This document shows positions 25,583-35,129 of a stretch of 64,000 nucleotides of DNA, piece after piece (positions within the stretch are counted from its first letter, which is position 1; each line of letters begins with the position of its first letter). The position numbers and the translations under genes are program-made. Under the pieces are notes generated by a model. That model saw only the letters and a program-made list of their open reading frames with translations. It ran no database searches and was not told where the DNA came from. Origin of the DNA: Actibacterium sp. XHP0104 (lineage in GTDB: Bacteria; Pseudomonadota; Alphaproteobacteria; Rhodobacterales; Rhodobacteraceae); assembly GCF_025751515.1 (NCBI RefSeq), contig NZ_JAOWLE010000002.1:248001-312000 (forward strand), read 5' to 3'.

Positions 25583-28500
25583 GCAGACGCATCCAACAGG
25601 GTGGCCGCCTGATCGACCGCGCCCAACGCGAAAGCTTTGCCTTCAATGGCCGTCAGATGTCGGGCTTTGCCGGTGACACGCTGGCCTCGGCCCTGCTGGC
25701 CAATGACCAGATGATGATGGGGCGGTCGTTCAAATATCACCGCCCGCGCGGCCCCGTGGCCTCGGGCGCCGAAGAACCCAACGCGCTGGTCGGTCTCAGC
25801 GCAGGCGCCCGGTTTGAGCCCAACCAGCGCACCACCACAACCGAGATCTATACCGGCCTGACGGCGCGCAGCCAGAACCACTGGCCCAGCCTCGACTATG
25901 ACATCGGCGCGCTGAACGGCTTCCTGTCGCCCTTCCTGCCGGCGGGGTTCTATTACAAGACCTTCATGCATCCGCGCCCGTTGTGGAAAGCGCTGTTCGA
26001 GCCGGTCATCCGCCACAGCGCCGGCCTGGGCAAGGCCCCGACCGAGGGCGATGCCGACCGCTATGAACATTTCTATTTCTTCGCCGATGTGATGATCGTG
26101 GGCGGTGGCATTGCCGGGCTTCAGGCCGCGCTGGCTGCCGGGCGGGCCGGGGCCAAGGTGCTGCTGATCGAACAGACCGCCCATTGGGGCGGCCGCGCGC
26201 CGGTTGATGGTGTGATGATCGGCGGCAAGCCCGCGGACGAATGGATCGCCGCCACGCTGGACACGCTGAACGCGATGGACAACGTCACCCTGCGTAGCCG
26301 CACCATGGGGGCAGGGGTCTATGACCACGGCTATGCGCTGGCCTATGAGCGTTGCGAGGATGCCGTGCCCCAGGCCCGCGGCCCGCGTCACCGCCTGTGG
26401 CGCGTGCGGGCCGGGCAGATCATCACCGCCACCGGCGCGATTGAGCGGCCTTTGTCCTTCCCGGGCAATGATGTGCCGGGGGTGATGCTGGCCTCGGCCG
26501 TGCGCGACTATCTGGTCAACTGGGCCGTTGCTGTCGGCAAGCGTACCGTGATCGTCACCAATAATGACGATGCCTATCGCACCGCGATCGCGCTGCACGA
26601 TGCGGGCGAGGCCGTGCCCGTCATCGTCGATGCGCGCCCTGACGCCAAAGGCCCCTTGCCAGAACGCGCCCGCGCGCTGGGTATCCGCATCGAACAGGGC
26701 TGCGGCCTGTCGGGCGTCAAGGGCGGCAAACGCGTCACCGGCGCGCAGATCTGCCGCCAAAGCGGCGCCGGGGCCGTGATCGAAGAGGTGCCCTGCGACG
26801 CCATCGCCATGTCGGGGGGCTGGTCTCCGGTTGTGCACCTGTGGTCGCATTGCGGCGGCAAGCTGACCTGGGACGACGCCCAGGCCCATTTCCGCCCCGA
26901 TCCCAGCCGCCCGCCCATCGGCCATGACGGCGCTGGCTTTGTCATCGCGGCCGGGTCGGCCAATGGCGAAATGCTGGCGGGCGCCTGCCTGCAAGACGGC
27001 GACGCGGCGGGCAAGGCCGCGATCAAGGCGCTGGGCCTCAAGGCCAAGGGCGGGGCAATCGCCCAGGCCGAGGCCGAGGGTGAACACCCGATGATGCCCG
27101 TCTGGCTGATGCCGGCGGACGCCACGCCCGAGCTGAAGATGAAAATCTTCCTCGATTACCAGAACGACGTGAAGCTGAGCGACGTGCAACTGGCCGCGCG
27201 CGAAGGCTATGAAAGCGTCGAACACACCAAGCGCTATACCACGCTGGGCATGGCGACGGATCAGGGCAAGCTGAGCAATATCAATGGCTTGGCGGCGCTG
27301 TCGCAGGCGCTGGGCGCCGATATTCCCGATGTCGGCACCACCACCTTCCGCCCGCCCTATACGCCGATCTCGATCGGCTCGATCGCGGGCGAGGCGCGCG
27401 GCCCGATCTTTCAACCCATCCGCCAGACGCCCATGCATGCCTGGCACAGCGAAAACGGCGCCGATTTCGAACCGGTCGGCCAATGGCGGCGGCCCTATTG
27501 CTATCTGCGCGACGGTGAAACCCGCGCCGATGCGGTGACCCGTGAGGTCAGAAATACCCGTCAGGCGGTTGGGTTGCTGGATGCCTCGACGCTGGGTAAG
27601 CTGGTGGTCAAGGGGCCGGACGCGGGCAAGCTGCTGGATCTGGTCTATACCAACATGATGTCGACGCTGAAGCCCGGCAATTGCCGCTATGGGTTGATGT
27701 GCAACGACAACGGGTTCCTGATCGACGATGGCGTCGTGGCGCGGATCGATGATCAGACCTTCCTGTGCCACACCACCACCGGCGGGGCCGAGCGCATTCA
27801 TGCGCATCTCGAGGAATGGCTGCAAACCGAATGGTGGGACATGCAGGCTTATGTCGCCAACCTGACCGAGCAATACGCCCAGATCGCCGTGGTCGGCCCC
27901 AAGGCGCGCACGGTTCTGGAAAAGCTGGGCGGCATGGATGTCGGGCGCGACACGCTGCCCTTCATGGGCTGGGCCGAGGGCGAACTGGCCGGAATCCCGG
28001 CGCGGGTTTACCGGATCTCGTTTTCGGGCGAGCTTAGCTTTGAGGTCGCCGTGCCGGCCAGCCGCGGGCAGGAGTTCTGGAACAAATGCCTGGCCGCGGG
28101 GGCCGAGTTCGGCATCATGCCCTATGGCACCGAGGCCCTGCACGTGCTGCGCGCCGAAAAGGGCTTTATCATGATCGGGGATGAAACCGACGGCACCGTG
28201 ATCCCGCAGGATCTGGGGCTGAACTGGGCGATCTCGAAAAAGAAGGACGATTTTATCGGCAAACGCGCCCAGCAGCGCAGCCATATGACCGACCCGAACC
28301 GCTGGAAGCTGGTCGGGCTGGAAACGCTGGACGGCACCCCGCTGGAAGATGGCGCCTATGCGATTGCCGAGGGCACGAACGCCAATGGCCAGCGCAAGAC
28401 GCAAGGCCGCGTGACCTCGACCTATTACTCGCCGACACTGGATCGCGGCATCGCCATGGGGCTGGTGCTGAATGGGCCGGATCGCATGGGCGAGGTGCTG

Positions 28501-28590
28501 GAATTCACCCGCACCGACCGCCCGCCGCAACATGCGCGCATCGTCGATGCGGTGTTCTATGACAAGGAAGGGGAGAAACAGAATGTCTGA
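25579..28590 (+). CDS. soxA: sarcosine oxidase subunit alpha
   Basis: NAD- and folate-binding large subunit, 1003 residues. The N-terminal ferredoxin-like region (about 1-110) includes FAFNGRQMSGFAGDTLASALLAND. The Rossmann NAD site IVGGGIAGLQ is at about 173-182. The C-terminal 400 residues form a glycine-cleavage T-protein-like aminomethyltransferase domain (from about DGETRADAVTREVRNTRQAVG) that transfers the methyl carbon to tetrahydrofolate. Ends overlapping soxG by eight bases. Confidence 0.96.
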   Translation: MSRRIQQGGRLIDRAQRESFAFNGRQMSGFAGDTLASALLANDQMMMGRSFKYHRPRGPVASGAEEPNALVGLSAGARFEPNQRTTTTEIYTGLTARSQNHWPSLDYDIGALNGFLSPFLPAGFYYKTFMHPRPLWKALFEPVIRHSAGLGKAPTEGDADRYEHFYFFADVMIVGGGIAGLQAALAAGRAGAKVLLIEQTAHWGGRAPVDGVMIGGKPADEWIAATLDTLNAMDNVTLRSRTMGAGVYDHGYALAYERCEDAVPQARGPRHRLWRVRAGQIITATGAIERPLSFPGNDVPGVMLASAVRDYLVNWAVAVGKRTVIVTNNDDAYRTAIALHDAGEAVPVIVDARPDAKGPLPERARALGIRIEQGCGLSGVKGGKRVTGAQICRQSGAGAVIEEVPCDAIAMSGGWSPVVHLWSHCGGKLTWDDAQAHFRPDPSRPPIGHDGAGFVIAAGSANGEMLAGACLQDGDAAGKAAIKALGLKAKGGAIAQAEAEGEHPMMPVWLMPADATPELKMKIFLDYQNDVKLSDVQLAAREGYESVEHTKRYTTLGMATDQGKLSNINGLAALSQALGADIPDVGTTTFRPPYTPISIGSIAGEARGPIFQPIRQTPMHAWHSENGADFEPVGQWRRPYCYLRDGETRADAVTREVRNTRQAVGLLDASTLGKLVVKGPDAGKLLDLVYTNMMSTLKPGNCRYGLMCNDNGFLIDDGVVARIDDQTFLCHTTTGGAERIHAHLEEWLQTEWWDMQAYVANLTEQYAQIAVVGPKARTVLEKLGGMDVGRDTLPFMGWAEGELAGIPARVYRISFSGELSFEVAVPASRGQEFWNKCLAAGAEFGIMPYGTEALHVLRAEKGFIMIGDETDGTVIPQDLGLNWAISKKKDDFIGKRAQQRSHMTDPNRWKLVGLETLDGTPLEDGAYAIAEGTNANGQRKTQGRVTSTYYSPTLDRGIAMGLVLNGPDRMGEVLEFTRTDRPPQHARIVDAVFYDKEGEKQNV

Positions 28591-29149
28591 TCCCGCCACC
28601 CCCCTGAACGGCGCGCATTACGCGGGCTATGTCACCATCGCCGAGGCCGCCCCGCGCGGCATGATCACCCTGCGCGGCGATCTGGGCGACAAGGGTTTTG
28701 CCAAGGTGGTGAAAGCCGTGACCGGGCTGGCCCTGCCGGGCCAACGCGAGTTTGCCGCCAAGGGTGATTTCGCCGTCGCCTGGATGTCGCCCGACGAGTT
28801 GCTGGTGCTTTGCACCTATGACCGCGCGAATGCGGTGGTGGCCGATCTGACCGCGCAACTGGGCGATTTGCACAGTCTTGCGGTGAACGTGTCGGACGCC
28901 CGCGCCCTGATCGAGATCACCGGCGATGACGCGCGCGAGGTGTTGGCCAAGCTGGCCCCGGTCGATCTGTCGCCCGGCGCATTCGGCCCCGGACAGATCC
29001 GCCGCAGCCGTCTGGCGCAGGTGCCGGCCGCTTTCTGGATGACCGACACCGGGTTTCAGCTGGTCTGCTTCCGCTCGGTCGCGGACTATGTGTTCGAGGC
29101 GCTTTCAACCGTCGCACAGCCCGGATCAAGGGTCGGGGCCCTTGTCTGA
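28583..29149 (+). CDS. soxG: sarcosine oxidase subunit gamma
   Basis: Structural subunit of the heterotetramer, 188 residues, with the T-protein-like fold but no catalytic role. Family segments are RGMITLRGDLG, WMSPDELLVL and CFRSVADYVFEAL. Start overlaps the soxA end (ATGTCTGA). Last gene of soxBDAG. A weak inverted repeat follows the stop but has no T-tract. Confidence 0.95.
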   Translation: MSDPATPLNGAHYAGYVTIAEAAPRGMITLRGDLGDKGFAKVVKAVTGLALPGQREFAAKGDFAVAWMSPDELLVLCTYDRANAVVADLTAQLGDLHSLAVNVSDARALIEITGDDAREVLAKLAPVDLSPGAFGPGQIRRSRLAQVPAAFWMTDTGFQLVCFRSVADYVFEALSTVAQPGSRVGALV

Positions 29150-29257
29150 GGGCTGTAGAATTTCTGCAATAGCCCGGGATAATCGGGCGAATTGGCCCAA
29201 TTGTGGTCACATTTCGAACATAATCTGCCATAACGCCTGAAAACGAAGGGGCAGAGG

Positions 29258-30307
29258 ATGCGTGAGTTTCACGAGCAGGCTTTTTACAACAAACGCACCC
29301 GCGAAGAGATGAAGGATGGTTTCGTCAAGGAATACATCCGCGATTTCTGGGACTGGTATACCGATAATCTTAAGACCGCGCCGCGCTTGCCGGGCGAGCG
29401 GTGGATGACCGGCTATTCGGAACTGGGCGCGCGCAAGATGCGCAACGCCGCCCGGCGCGGTATCGGCGCCTATTACCGGGCGCGGGGCAGGTTCCCCGAT
29501 TTCCTGGCGCCGCGCGACTATACCCAGATGACCCTGCTCAACAGCATCATCGCGCCCATGCCGCGGGTCATCCCCGCCGACAAGCTGAATGTAGGCGAGT
29601 TCATCCCCGAGCCCTTGCGCGACCAGGTGCGCCCGGCCAAGGTGCACCGCGTTTTCGACAGCGCCGAGGCGCTGAGCGACGACGGGCTGGAACCGGGCAG
29701 CTATTACCTCAAGTCCAATCACGGCAGCAGCCATGTGCTGCCCATCACCGCCCCCTTTGCGCCCGAGGCGCTGAAGGCCGCGCGCGAGGCCGCCGATGGC
29801 TGGCTGTCCAAGCCCTTTGGCACCCATTCCTCGCAATGGTGGTACCGGCTGATCGACCGCAAGATTTACCTCGAAGAAGACCTGCGCGAGACGCCCGATC
29901 AGCCCATCCCCGATTTCCGCTTTCACGTCATTAACGGGCGCGTGGCGCTGTTGCAGCTGGATCTGGGCCTGGGCACCGACAATCGCAACAACCCCGTCTT
30001 TGACGGCGATCTGAACTATCTGCCCCACAACTTCCTGCGCGATAACCTGGGCGAGGTCGATCTGCCCGCCCAAGCCGGGTTTGCCCGTGACGCCGCGCGC
30101 GAGATCGGGGCGCAGTTCCCCTATGTGCGGGTCGATTTCTACCTGCGCGGCGATGACCTGTTCCTGGGCGAGCTGACATTCCTGCCCAATTCGGGCCGGC
30201 GGCGCATCCGCTCGAACGAGTTGAACGAGATGCTGTGCAGTTATTGGAATCCGATGCCGCAGGTGGTCGCGATCGAAGCTGTCGCAGAGCAGCAGGCGGC
30301 CGAGTAA
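29258..30307 (+). CDS. TupA-like ATP-grasp protein
   Basis: A 349-residue protein resembling the TupA-like ATP-grasp family, named after a teichuronopeptide biosynthesis protein of Bacillus. Typical segments are YYLKSNHGSSHVLPI (about 148-162), the dipole KPFGTHSSQWWYRLIDRKIYLEEDL, and the C-terminal PYVRVDFYLRGDDLFLGELTFLPNSG that supplies acidic Mg ligands. These enzymes are thought to form amide bonds on surface polymers. Its neighbours (sulfotransferase, glycosyltransferases) support a role in surface glycan modification. Substrate unknown. Ends adjacent to the convergent sulfotransferase gene. Confidence 0.82.
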   Translation: MREFHEQAFYNKRTREEMKDGFVKEYIRDFWDWYTDNLKTAPRLPGERWMTGYSELGARKMRNAARRGIGAYYRARGRFPDFLAPRDYTQMTLLNSIIAPMPRVIPADKLNVGEFIPEPLRDQVRPAKVHRVFDSAEALSDDGLEPGSYYLKSNHGSSHVLPITAPFAPEALKAAREAADGWLSKPFGTHSSQWWYRLIDRKIYLEEDLRETPDQPIPDFRFHVINGRVALLQLDLGLGTDNRNNPVFDGDLNYLPHNFLRDNLGEVDLPAQAGFARDAAREIGAQFPYVRVDFYLRGDDLFLGELTFLPNSGRRRIRSNELNEMLCSYWNPMPQVVAIEAVAEQQAAE

Positions 30308-31114
30308 TCAGGCGGCCTGCAATTCGGCCGCGGTGGGGCACTGATCCACCCAATCGTCATTCTCGGCATAGCCCAGCGTTTTCAGCGCCGCGCCATAGCG
30401 GGGCGCATAGATCTGCGCGATCTCGCGCGGCAGTTTCCGCATCCACTGCGCGGCCTTGCCCGAATTGACATGCAGCGCCACGCGATCAGAGCGGTTGCCC
30501 TGATCGGCCAGCCCGCCAAACAGGCTGTTCTGCCAATAGGCGCTGACCGCGCCGTCGATATCCAGCCCCTCGATGGCAAACCGTTCCAGCACGCCGCGAA
30601 ACAGCGCGCAATCGGTGTCGTTGATCAGATCCTCATAGCGGATCTCGGCGGTGTTTGGCTGTCCATAGGTCCAGCGCAGCATTTCCTGCACGGTGGTGTC
30701 GTGCTTGTGCGCCATCTCGAACAGCAGTCGGGCGTGATCGTCGGGCAGGGCGTTCAGGTGGTCCTGATAGTTCAGCCCGTTCCACTCGTCGCGTGTCTCG
30801 CGCAGGAATTTCTCGTTCCCCAGACCCGCCACGCGGTGATAGCGCATGCCCGACAACAACACATCGCGCGGGTCGCGGATGATATGGATGAACCGCGCCG
30901 CCGGGTTGTCGATCAGCTGTCGCGGAAAGGTTGAGGACCAGTTGAACAGGATCGCCGGGCCGGTTTCGGGCAGATCGGCCAGCCGTTTCGGGCGATAGAC
31001 CTGCATGGCATGAATGCCCTGTTCATTGGCGATCTGGCGCCAGACCTTGCGCATCCAGACCGTGCCGGTCTTGTGATGGGTGCCGATGCAGATGAAACGG
31101 GCAGGGGTGGTCAT
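30308..31114 (-). CDS. sulfotransferase domain protein
   Basis: A 268-residue protein with a PAPS-dependent sulfotransferase signature. The 5'-phosphosulfate loop is HHKTGTVWMRKVW (about 13-25) and the 3'-phosphate site is HIIRDPRDVLLSGMRYHR (about 77-94). It may sulfate a glycan or lipid headgroup made by the two glycosyltransferases upstream on the same strand. The start MTTPARFICIGTHH is preferred; an upstream in-frame ATG overlaps the neighbouring gene. Confidence 0.87.
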   Translation of the reverse strand: MTTPARFICIGTHHKTGTVWMRKVWRQIANEQGIHAMQVYRPKRLADLPETGPAILFNWSSTFPRQLIDNPAARFIHIIRDPRDVLLSGMRYHRVAGLGNEKFLRETRDEWNGLNYQDHLNALPDDHARLLFEMAHKHDTTVQEMLRWTYGQPNTAEIRYEDLINDTDCALFRGVLERFAIEGLDIDGAVSAYWQNSLFGGLADQGNRSDRVALHVNSGKAAQWMRKLPREIAQIYAPRYGAALKTLGYAENDDWVDQCPTAAELQAA

Positions 31115-31121
31115 AGGGGCC

Positions 31122-32129
31122 TCAGGCGGTCTCGGTGGCTTGGGCGACCTCGTCGCCAAAGCTGCCGGTTTCGACAAAGCGGCGCCAGGTGTCGTCTTGC
31201 AGCTGATAGTCGATCACCTTGCGCGAGATATCCAGCGTGGCCTCGTGCAGCACCCGCAGCGCGGTGTCCTGCAACAGCGCGTCCATGCCGGGCTGGATGC
31301 CCTCGGTGCGGATCGAGCTGTCGGCACAGGCGTTCAGGTCATACCGGTCCCAATAGTCGGTATCGATACGATCCTTGTTCTTGGAATTGGCGGTGCCGCG
31401 CAGACGTTTCAGCAAAAACTCTTCGCGCGACTTGATCGCATAGTGGTTGATCTGGCCGAAATCATAGGCGTATTGGCCCGAATTGCTGCGCCAGCCCTTT
31501 TTGTGAAAGGCGTCGCCTATGTCTTGCCCCGCGCCATTGACCCATTTGGCCAGGTTGGGGGTCAAGTCACGGTCTTTGAAGAACTTGGGCCGGTGCACGC
31601 CGAAATAGTCAAAGACCCGCGGGCGGAACATGGTTTTAAACCCCCAGACCAGCCCGTTTTCGGGCTGATCGTTGGTCGAGCCCTGGGTAAAACGCTCGGT
31701 CACCGGCTCGGGCCGCATATGGGCCTCGCCGTTCGAGCCCATGATCTTCCAGTTCAGCGAGATCGCATCGGCATCGCCGCAGGCATCCAGCAAGTTGCCG
31801 ATATGGCCGTCGCCCAGGTGGATATTCACGAACTCATCGGCATCGACGATCATCACCCAATCGGCATCGCGCACCGGCGCCATCTTGCCCGCGCGGCTAT
31901 AGGCGGCGCGCTGCGGATCCATGCGCGGGCCCAGCGGGTTGTCGAAATGCTGAACGATGCCCATCTGGTCCAGCCGGTTCAGGATCAGGTTGGTGCCGTC
32001 AGTGCAATCGTTTGAAAACAATACGAAATCGTCAAAACCGATGGCGCGGTGATAGGCGATCCATTCCAGGATATAGGGGCCTTCGTTCTTCATCGTCGAC
32101 ACGATGATCTTGCGGCCGTGGCGGCTCAT
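31122..32129 (-). CDS. glycosyltransferase family 2 type protein (PF13704-like)
   Basis: A 335-residue protein starting MSRHGRKIIVSTMKNEGPYI. It has the motifs MKNEGPYILEWIAYHRAIGFD, SNDCTDGTN and VDADEFVNIHLGDG (a DxD motif for metal and nucleotide sugar). This GT2 subset is often found in capsule and exopolysaccharide loci. It overlaps the next glycosyltransferase by four bases and is eight bases from the sulfotransferase, so the three likely form one operon. Confidence 0.87.
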   Translation of the reverse strand: MSRHGRKIIVSTMKNEGPYILEWIAYHRAIGFDDFVLFSNDCTDGTNLILNRLDQMGIVQHFDNPLGPRMDPQRAAYSRAGKMAPVRDADWVMIVDADEFVNIHLGDGHIGNLLDACGDADAISLNWKIMGSNGEAHMRPEPVTERFTQGSTNDQPENGLVWGFKTMFRPRVFDYFGVHRPKFFKDRDLTPNLAKWVNGAGQDIGDAFHKKGWRSNSGQYAYDFGQINHYAIKSREEFLLKRLRGTANSKNKDRIDTDYWDRYDLNACADSSIRTEGIQPGMDALLQDTALRVLHEATLDISRKVIDYQLQDDTWRRFVETGSFGDEVAQATETA

Positions 32130-33532
32130 GATGACTTTCCAATCTTTGTGTCGCCATCCTGGGCCGAGGCCCATTCGGGGCGCGCGGCCTTGCCTTCTTC
32201 GCGCAGGGCCTTTCGACGTTCGCGGCGGGCCTCGCGTTCGGCCTTGCGGGCGGCGCGGGCGGCCTCTTTTTCGGCGTCTTCGGGTGCGGGATCGGATTGC
32301 ACCGGCTTTAGCGGAACGACCTTGCCGTCATCGCTGGGCGCCGCGCCATCATCGACGCCGGCCGCCTCGCGCAGCGCGGCGCGGGTCTCGGCCTTGCGGG
32401 CGGTCTGGCTGCGCGCGATCATCAGCGCGATCTCGCGATCCGGCACGCCGGACTGGCGCCATTCCTCGACCTTGTCCTGCCATTGCTTGGGCAGATGCTG
32501 GGTAAAGAGGATCTCGTCCAGCTTGTCGATCGGCACCTTTGACGCCTCTTTCAGCGAGCCCAGCCATTCGTCATATTCGCCCGTCGCCCTTAGCCGTGCG
32601 ACCTGGGCCTCGTGAAAGGCGTGGGCCTCTTCCTGCAGGCGGCGCAATTCGGGGTCGGCCAGCATCTTTTCCATCAGACGCCGCACCACGCCCGCATGGC
32701 GCGCGGCATTGGGGGCTTCGATCTCGTTGCGGTCGAAAATGGCGAAATAGTTGGCGTTATACTTGTCGGCCTTGTTGTTCACATTGCCGCGCATCCGGCG
32801 CAGCAGATAGGCCTCATAGCTTTTGACCGCGTAATGGTTCATCTCGACCAGGTCATAGCCCAGCGTCGGCTTGGTCGAGCGCCATCCCGACAGGTTGAAA
32901 TCGGTCGGCATCGGCTGGCCCGAGCCGTTGACCCATTTCTGATCCATGAGCTTTTGCAGCTTTTCGGGCTGTTGCTTGGCCTTGCGGATATGCGGGCGGT
33001 GAATGCCCAGTTTCAGATCCTCGTAGGGCCGGAACAGTGTCTTGACGCCCCAGCCCTTTTTGAACGCATCCGGCGCGGCGCGGGTGAAACTTTCGGTCAC
33101 CAGGCCGGGGTTCCAGTCGGTCAGCTCGCCAGAGCCGAAAAACCGCCAGGTAATGGCCAGCGCATCGGTGCCCTCGGGCAGGGCGGCCATCAGATCGGGC
33201 AGACGCCCGTCACCGACCTTGATCGACAGAAATTCGTCGGCATCCATGGTCAGCACCCAGTCGCTGTCGGTGACAACGGGGTTCTTGGACGCCAGTTGCA
33301 GCGCATGCGGCTGGGGTTTCTTGTCGGCGGGCACCTCGTTGCGGAAATGGTGGCAATAGCCCATTTCCTCTAGCCGGATCAGCATCTTGTCGGTGCCGTC
33401 GGTGCAGTTGTTGGTGTAGACGCAGATATTGTCGAAGCCCAGATAGTGGTGATAGGCCACCCATTCGACAAGGCAGTGCCCCTCGTCCTTCATCATGGAC
33501 AAGATGGTATATGAATGGGCCTTATCGCTCAT
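32126..33532 (-). CDS. glycosyltransferase family 2 type protein with charged C-terminal tail
   Basis: A 468-residue paralogue of the neighbouring glycosyltransferase. It shares MMKDEGHCLVEWVAYHHYLGFD, TNNCTDGTD and MDADEFLSIKVGDGRLPD (DxD). Beyond the catalytic part (about 1-300) it has an extension with a helical region and then a lysine/arginine/alanine-rich tail (about 415-468) ending DTKIGKSS. Such tails are common on secreted or membrane-associated proteins in alphaproteobacteria, but the purpose here is unclear. The start MSDKAHSYTILSMM was chosen because the longer frame is antisense to the sodB region. Confidence 0.86.
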   Translation of the reverse strand: MSDKAHSYTILSMMKDEGHCLVEWVAYHHYLGFDNICVYTNNCTDGTDKMLIRLEEMGYCHHFRNEVPADKKPQPHALQLASKNPVVTDSDWVLTMDADEFLSIKVGDGRLPDLMAALPEGTDALAITWRFFGSGELTDWNPGLVTESFTRAAPDAFKKGWGVKTLFRPYEDLKLGIHRPHIRKAKQQPEKLQKLMDQKWVNGSGQPMPTDFNLSGWRSTKPTLGYDLVEMNHYAVKSYEAYLLRRMRGNVNNKADKYNANYFAIFDRNEIEAPNAARHAGVVRRLMEKMLADPELRRLQEEAHAFHEAQVARLRATGEYDEWLGSLKEASKVPIDKLDEILFTQHLPKQWQDKVEEWRQSGVPDREIALMIARSQTARKAETRAALREAAGVDDGAAPSDDGKVVPLKPVQSDPAPEDAEKEAARAARKAEREARRERRKALREEGKAARPEWASAQDGDTKIGKSS

Positions 33533-33742
33533 CTGGTGCCTGCTGTGCTCGGGGCCATTCTGCGCGGCCTTGGCTTTGGTTCCCGAAAGGATACAGGGCC
33601 AGCGCGATATGTCGAGGGCCGCACGGGCAAACCGGCAAAAAATGCGCCGCTTTCGCGGGCATATGGGCCGCGGGGGTTGACCTTTCCCGGTGCTGCCCTC
33701 CATCTAGTGGCAACGCAACGCACGAACCTACAGGGGGCTAAA

Positions 33743-34342
33743 ATGGCTTTTGAACTTCCCGATCTTCCCTATGCCCATGACGCGCTGGCCGGTCTGGGCA
33801 TGTCCGCCGAAACGCTGGAATACCACCACGACCTGCACCACAAGGCCTATGTCGACAACGGCAACAAGCTGATCGCCGGTACCGAGTGGGAAGGCAAGTC
33901 GCTCGAAGACATCATCACCGGCACCTATGCCGCCGGCGCGGTCGCCCAGAACGGCATCTTCAACAACGCCTCGCAGCACTGGAACCACATGCAGTTCTGG
34001 GAAATGATGGGCCCCGGCGGCAACGCCATGCCCGGCGAGCTGGAAAAGGCGATCACCGAAAGCTTTGGCTCGGTCGACGCGTTCAAGGAACAGTTCTCGG
34101 CCGCAGGCGCGGGTCAGTTCGGCTCGGGCTGGTGCTGGCTGGTGAAAGACACCGATGGCGGCCTCAAGGTCACCAAGACCGAAAACGGCGTCAACCCGCT
34201 GTGCTTTGGCCAGACCGCTCTGCTCGGCTGCGACGTGTGGGAACATTCCTACTACATCGACTTCCGCAACAAGCGTCCGGCCTACCTGACCAACTTCCTC
34301 GACAAGCTGGTCAACTGGGAAAACGTGGCCTCGCGCCTCTGA
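33743..34342 (+). CDS. sodB: superoxide dismutase, iron type
   Basis: Detoxifies superoxide in the cytoplasm, 199 residues. Metal ligands are H28 in EYHHDLHH, the histidine in WNHMQFW, and Asp and His in DVWEHSYY. Glutamine in NNASQHWNH marks the iron (FeSOD) subtype rather than Mn. The ATG at 33743 has a G-rich ribosome site; codon use is stronger and cleaner than neighbours, as expected of a highly expressed gene. Followed by a strong terminator. Confidence 0.95.
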   Translation: MAFELPDLPYAHDALAGLGMSAETLEYHHDLHHKAYVDNGNKLIAGTEWEGKSLEDIITGTYAAGAVAQNGIFNNASQHWNHMQFWEMMGPGGNAMPGELEKAITESFGSVDAFKEQFSAAGAGQFGSGWCWLVKDTDGGLKVTKTENGVNPLCFGQTALLGCDVWEHSYYIDFRNKRPAYLTNFLDKLVNWENVASRL

Positions 34343-34366
34343 TCACACGGCGCCACCGCGACATTC

Positions 34367-34399
34367 AAGGCCGGCCTCCGCGCAAGGGGCCGGCCTTTT
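34367..34399 (+). terminator. intrinsic terminator after sodB
   Basis: A perfect 10-bp stem, AAGGCCGGCC / GGCCGGCCTT, with an 11-base loop followed by TT. It starts 25 bp after the sodB stop. A second palindromic repeat follows immediately. Confidence 0.85.
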
Positions 34400-34410
34400 C
34401 CGTTCTGATT

Positions 34411-34455
34411 TCTTCTTCGTGAAAATATCCCGGGGTCCGGGGCAGAGCCCCGGCG
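34411..34455. repeat. convergent-gap palindromic repeat, copy A
   Basis: Lies between sodB (+) and the LOG gene (-). Contains CTTCTTCGTGAAAATATCC and a GC-rich arm, CCGGGGC-TCT-GCCCCGG in the opposite orientation. Positions 34423-34455 match a 33-base stretch of copy B (50997-51029) exactly when reverse-complemented. Probably a bidirectional transcription terminator or REP-like element. Confidence 0.75.
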
Positions 34456-34474
34456 CGCGCAAAGGGCCGGGCCC

Positions 34475-35035
34475 TCAGCCCGACAGAGCAGCCTTCAGCC
34501 GCGCAGCCAGACCCGGTACATCGTCGACGAACTCTGCAAAATCATAAAGGTTGGCCTCGGCAAAGCCCTGCCCAACCACATTCTCGATCAGCGCCTTGAG
34601 CGGATCCCAATAGCCGTTGGTGTTCAGCACCAGGATCGGCTTGCGGTGCAGCGAGAGTTGCCGCCAGGTGACCACCTCGAAAAACTCGTCCAGCGAACCC
34701 GCGCCGCCGGGCAGCACCACGATCGCGTCCGAGTTCATGAACATCACCTTTTTGCGCTCATGCATGTTCTCGGTGACGATGAATGTCGACAGGTCGCGTT
34801 TGCCCACCTCGCGTTCGAACAGGTGCACCGGGATGACGCCAAAGGTTTCGCCACCCGCCGCCTGGGCCGTGCGCGCCACCCGGCCCATCAGCCCGACATC
34901 ACCCGCCCCATAGACCAGACGCCAGCCGTTTTCCGCGATCTGGCGGCCCAACTCCTCGGCCGCGGCGCCAAAGGCGGGGTCGGCCCCGTCGCGCGAACCA
35001 CAGAATACACAGATCGAATGGGGGGGACGGGTCAT
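34475..35035 (-). CDS. LOG-family (TIGR00730) phosphoribohydrolase
   Basis: A 186-residue Rossmann-fold protein with the pattern VFCGSRDG at about 9-16, [10 protein letters not shown] at about 42-51 and [16 protein letters not shown] (PGGxGTxxE region). The family cleaves nucleoside 5'-monophosphates and is best known for cytokinin activation. In most bacteria the role is unclear, with AMP or similar nucleotides as likely substrates. The start [14 protein letters not shown] is preferred over longer frames that run into the LysM gene promoter. Confidence 0.9.
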   Translation of the reverse strand: MTRPPHSICVFCGSRDGADPAFGAAAEELGRQIAENGWRLVYGAGDVGLMGRVARTAQAAGGETFGVIPVHLFEREVGKRDLSTFIVTENMHERKKVMFMNSDAIVVLPGGAGSLDEFFEVVTWRQLSLHRKPILVLNTNGYWDPLKALIENVVGQGFAEANLYDFAEFVDDVPGLAARLKAALSG

Positions 35036-35129
35036 GGGCGCTCCGGTTACAGCAAACTGGATTCGTGATATCGGGGTTGCTAAGGTCTCGCAAGCGGCAT
35101 GGGGAACTCGCCGCAGGGGAGACGGAGAC

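Noticed and set aside
25492-28599. Long minus-strand open frame opposite soxA (over 1000 codons)
   Set aside because: Antisense mirror of the GC-rich soxA gene. The translation has no recognisable domain and is rich in His, Gly, Ala and Arg, as expected of a shadow frame.
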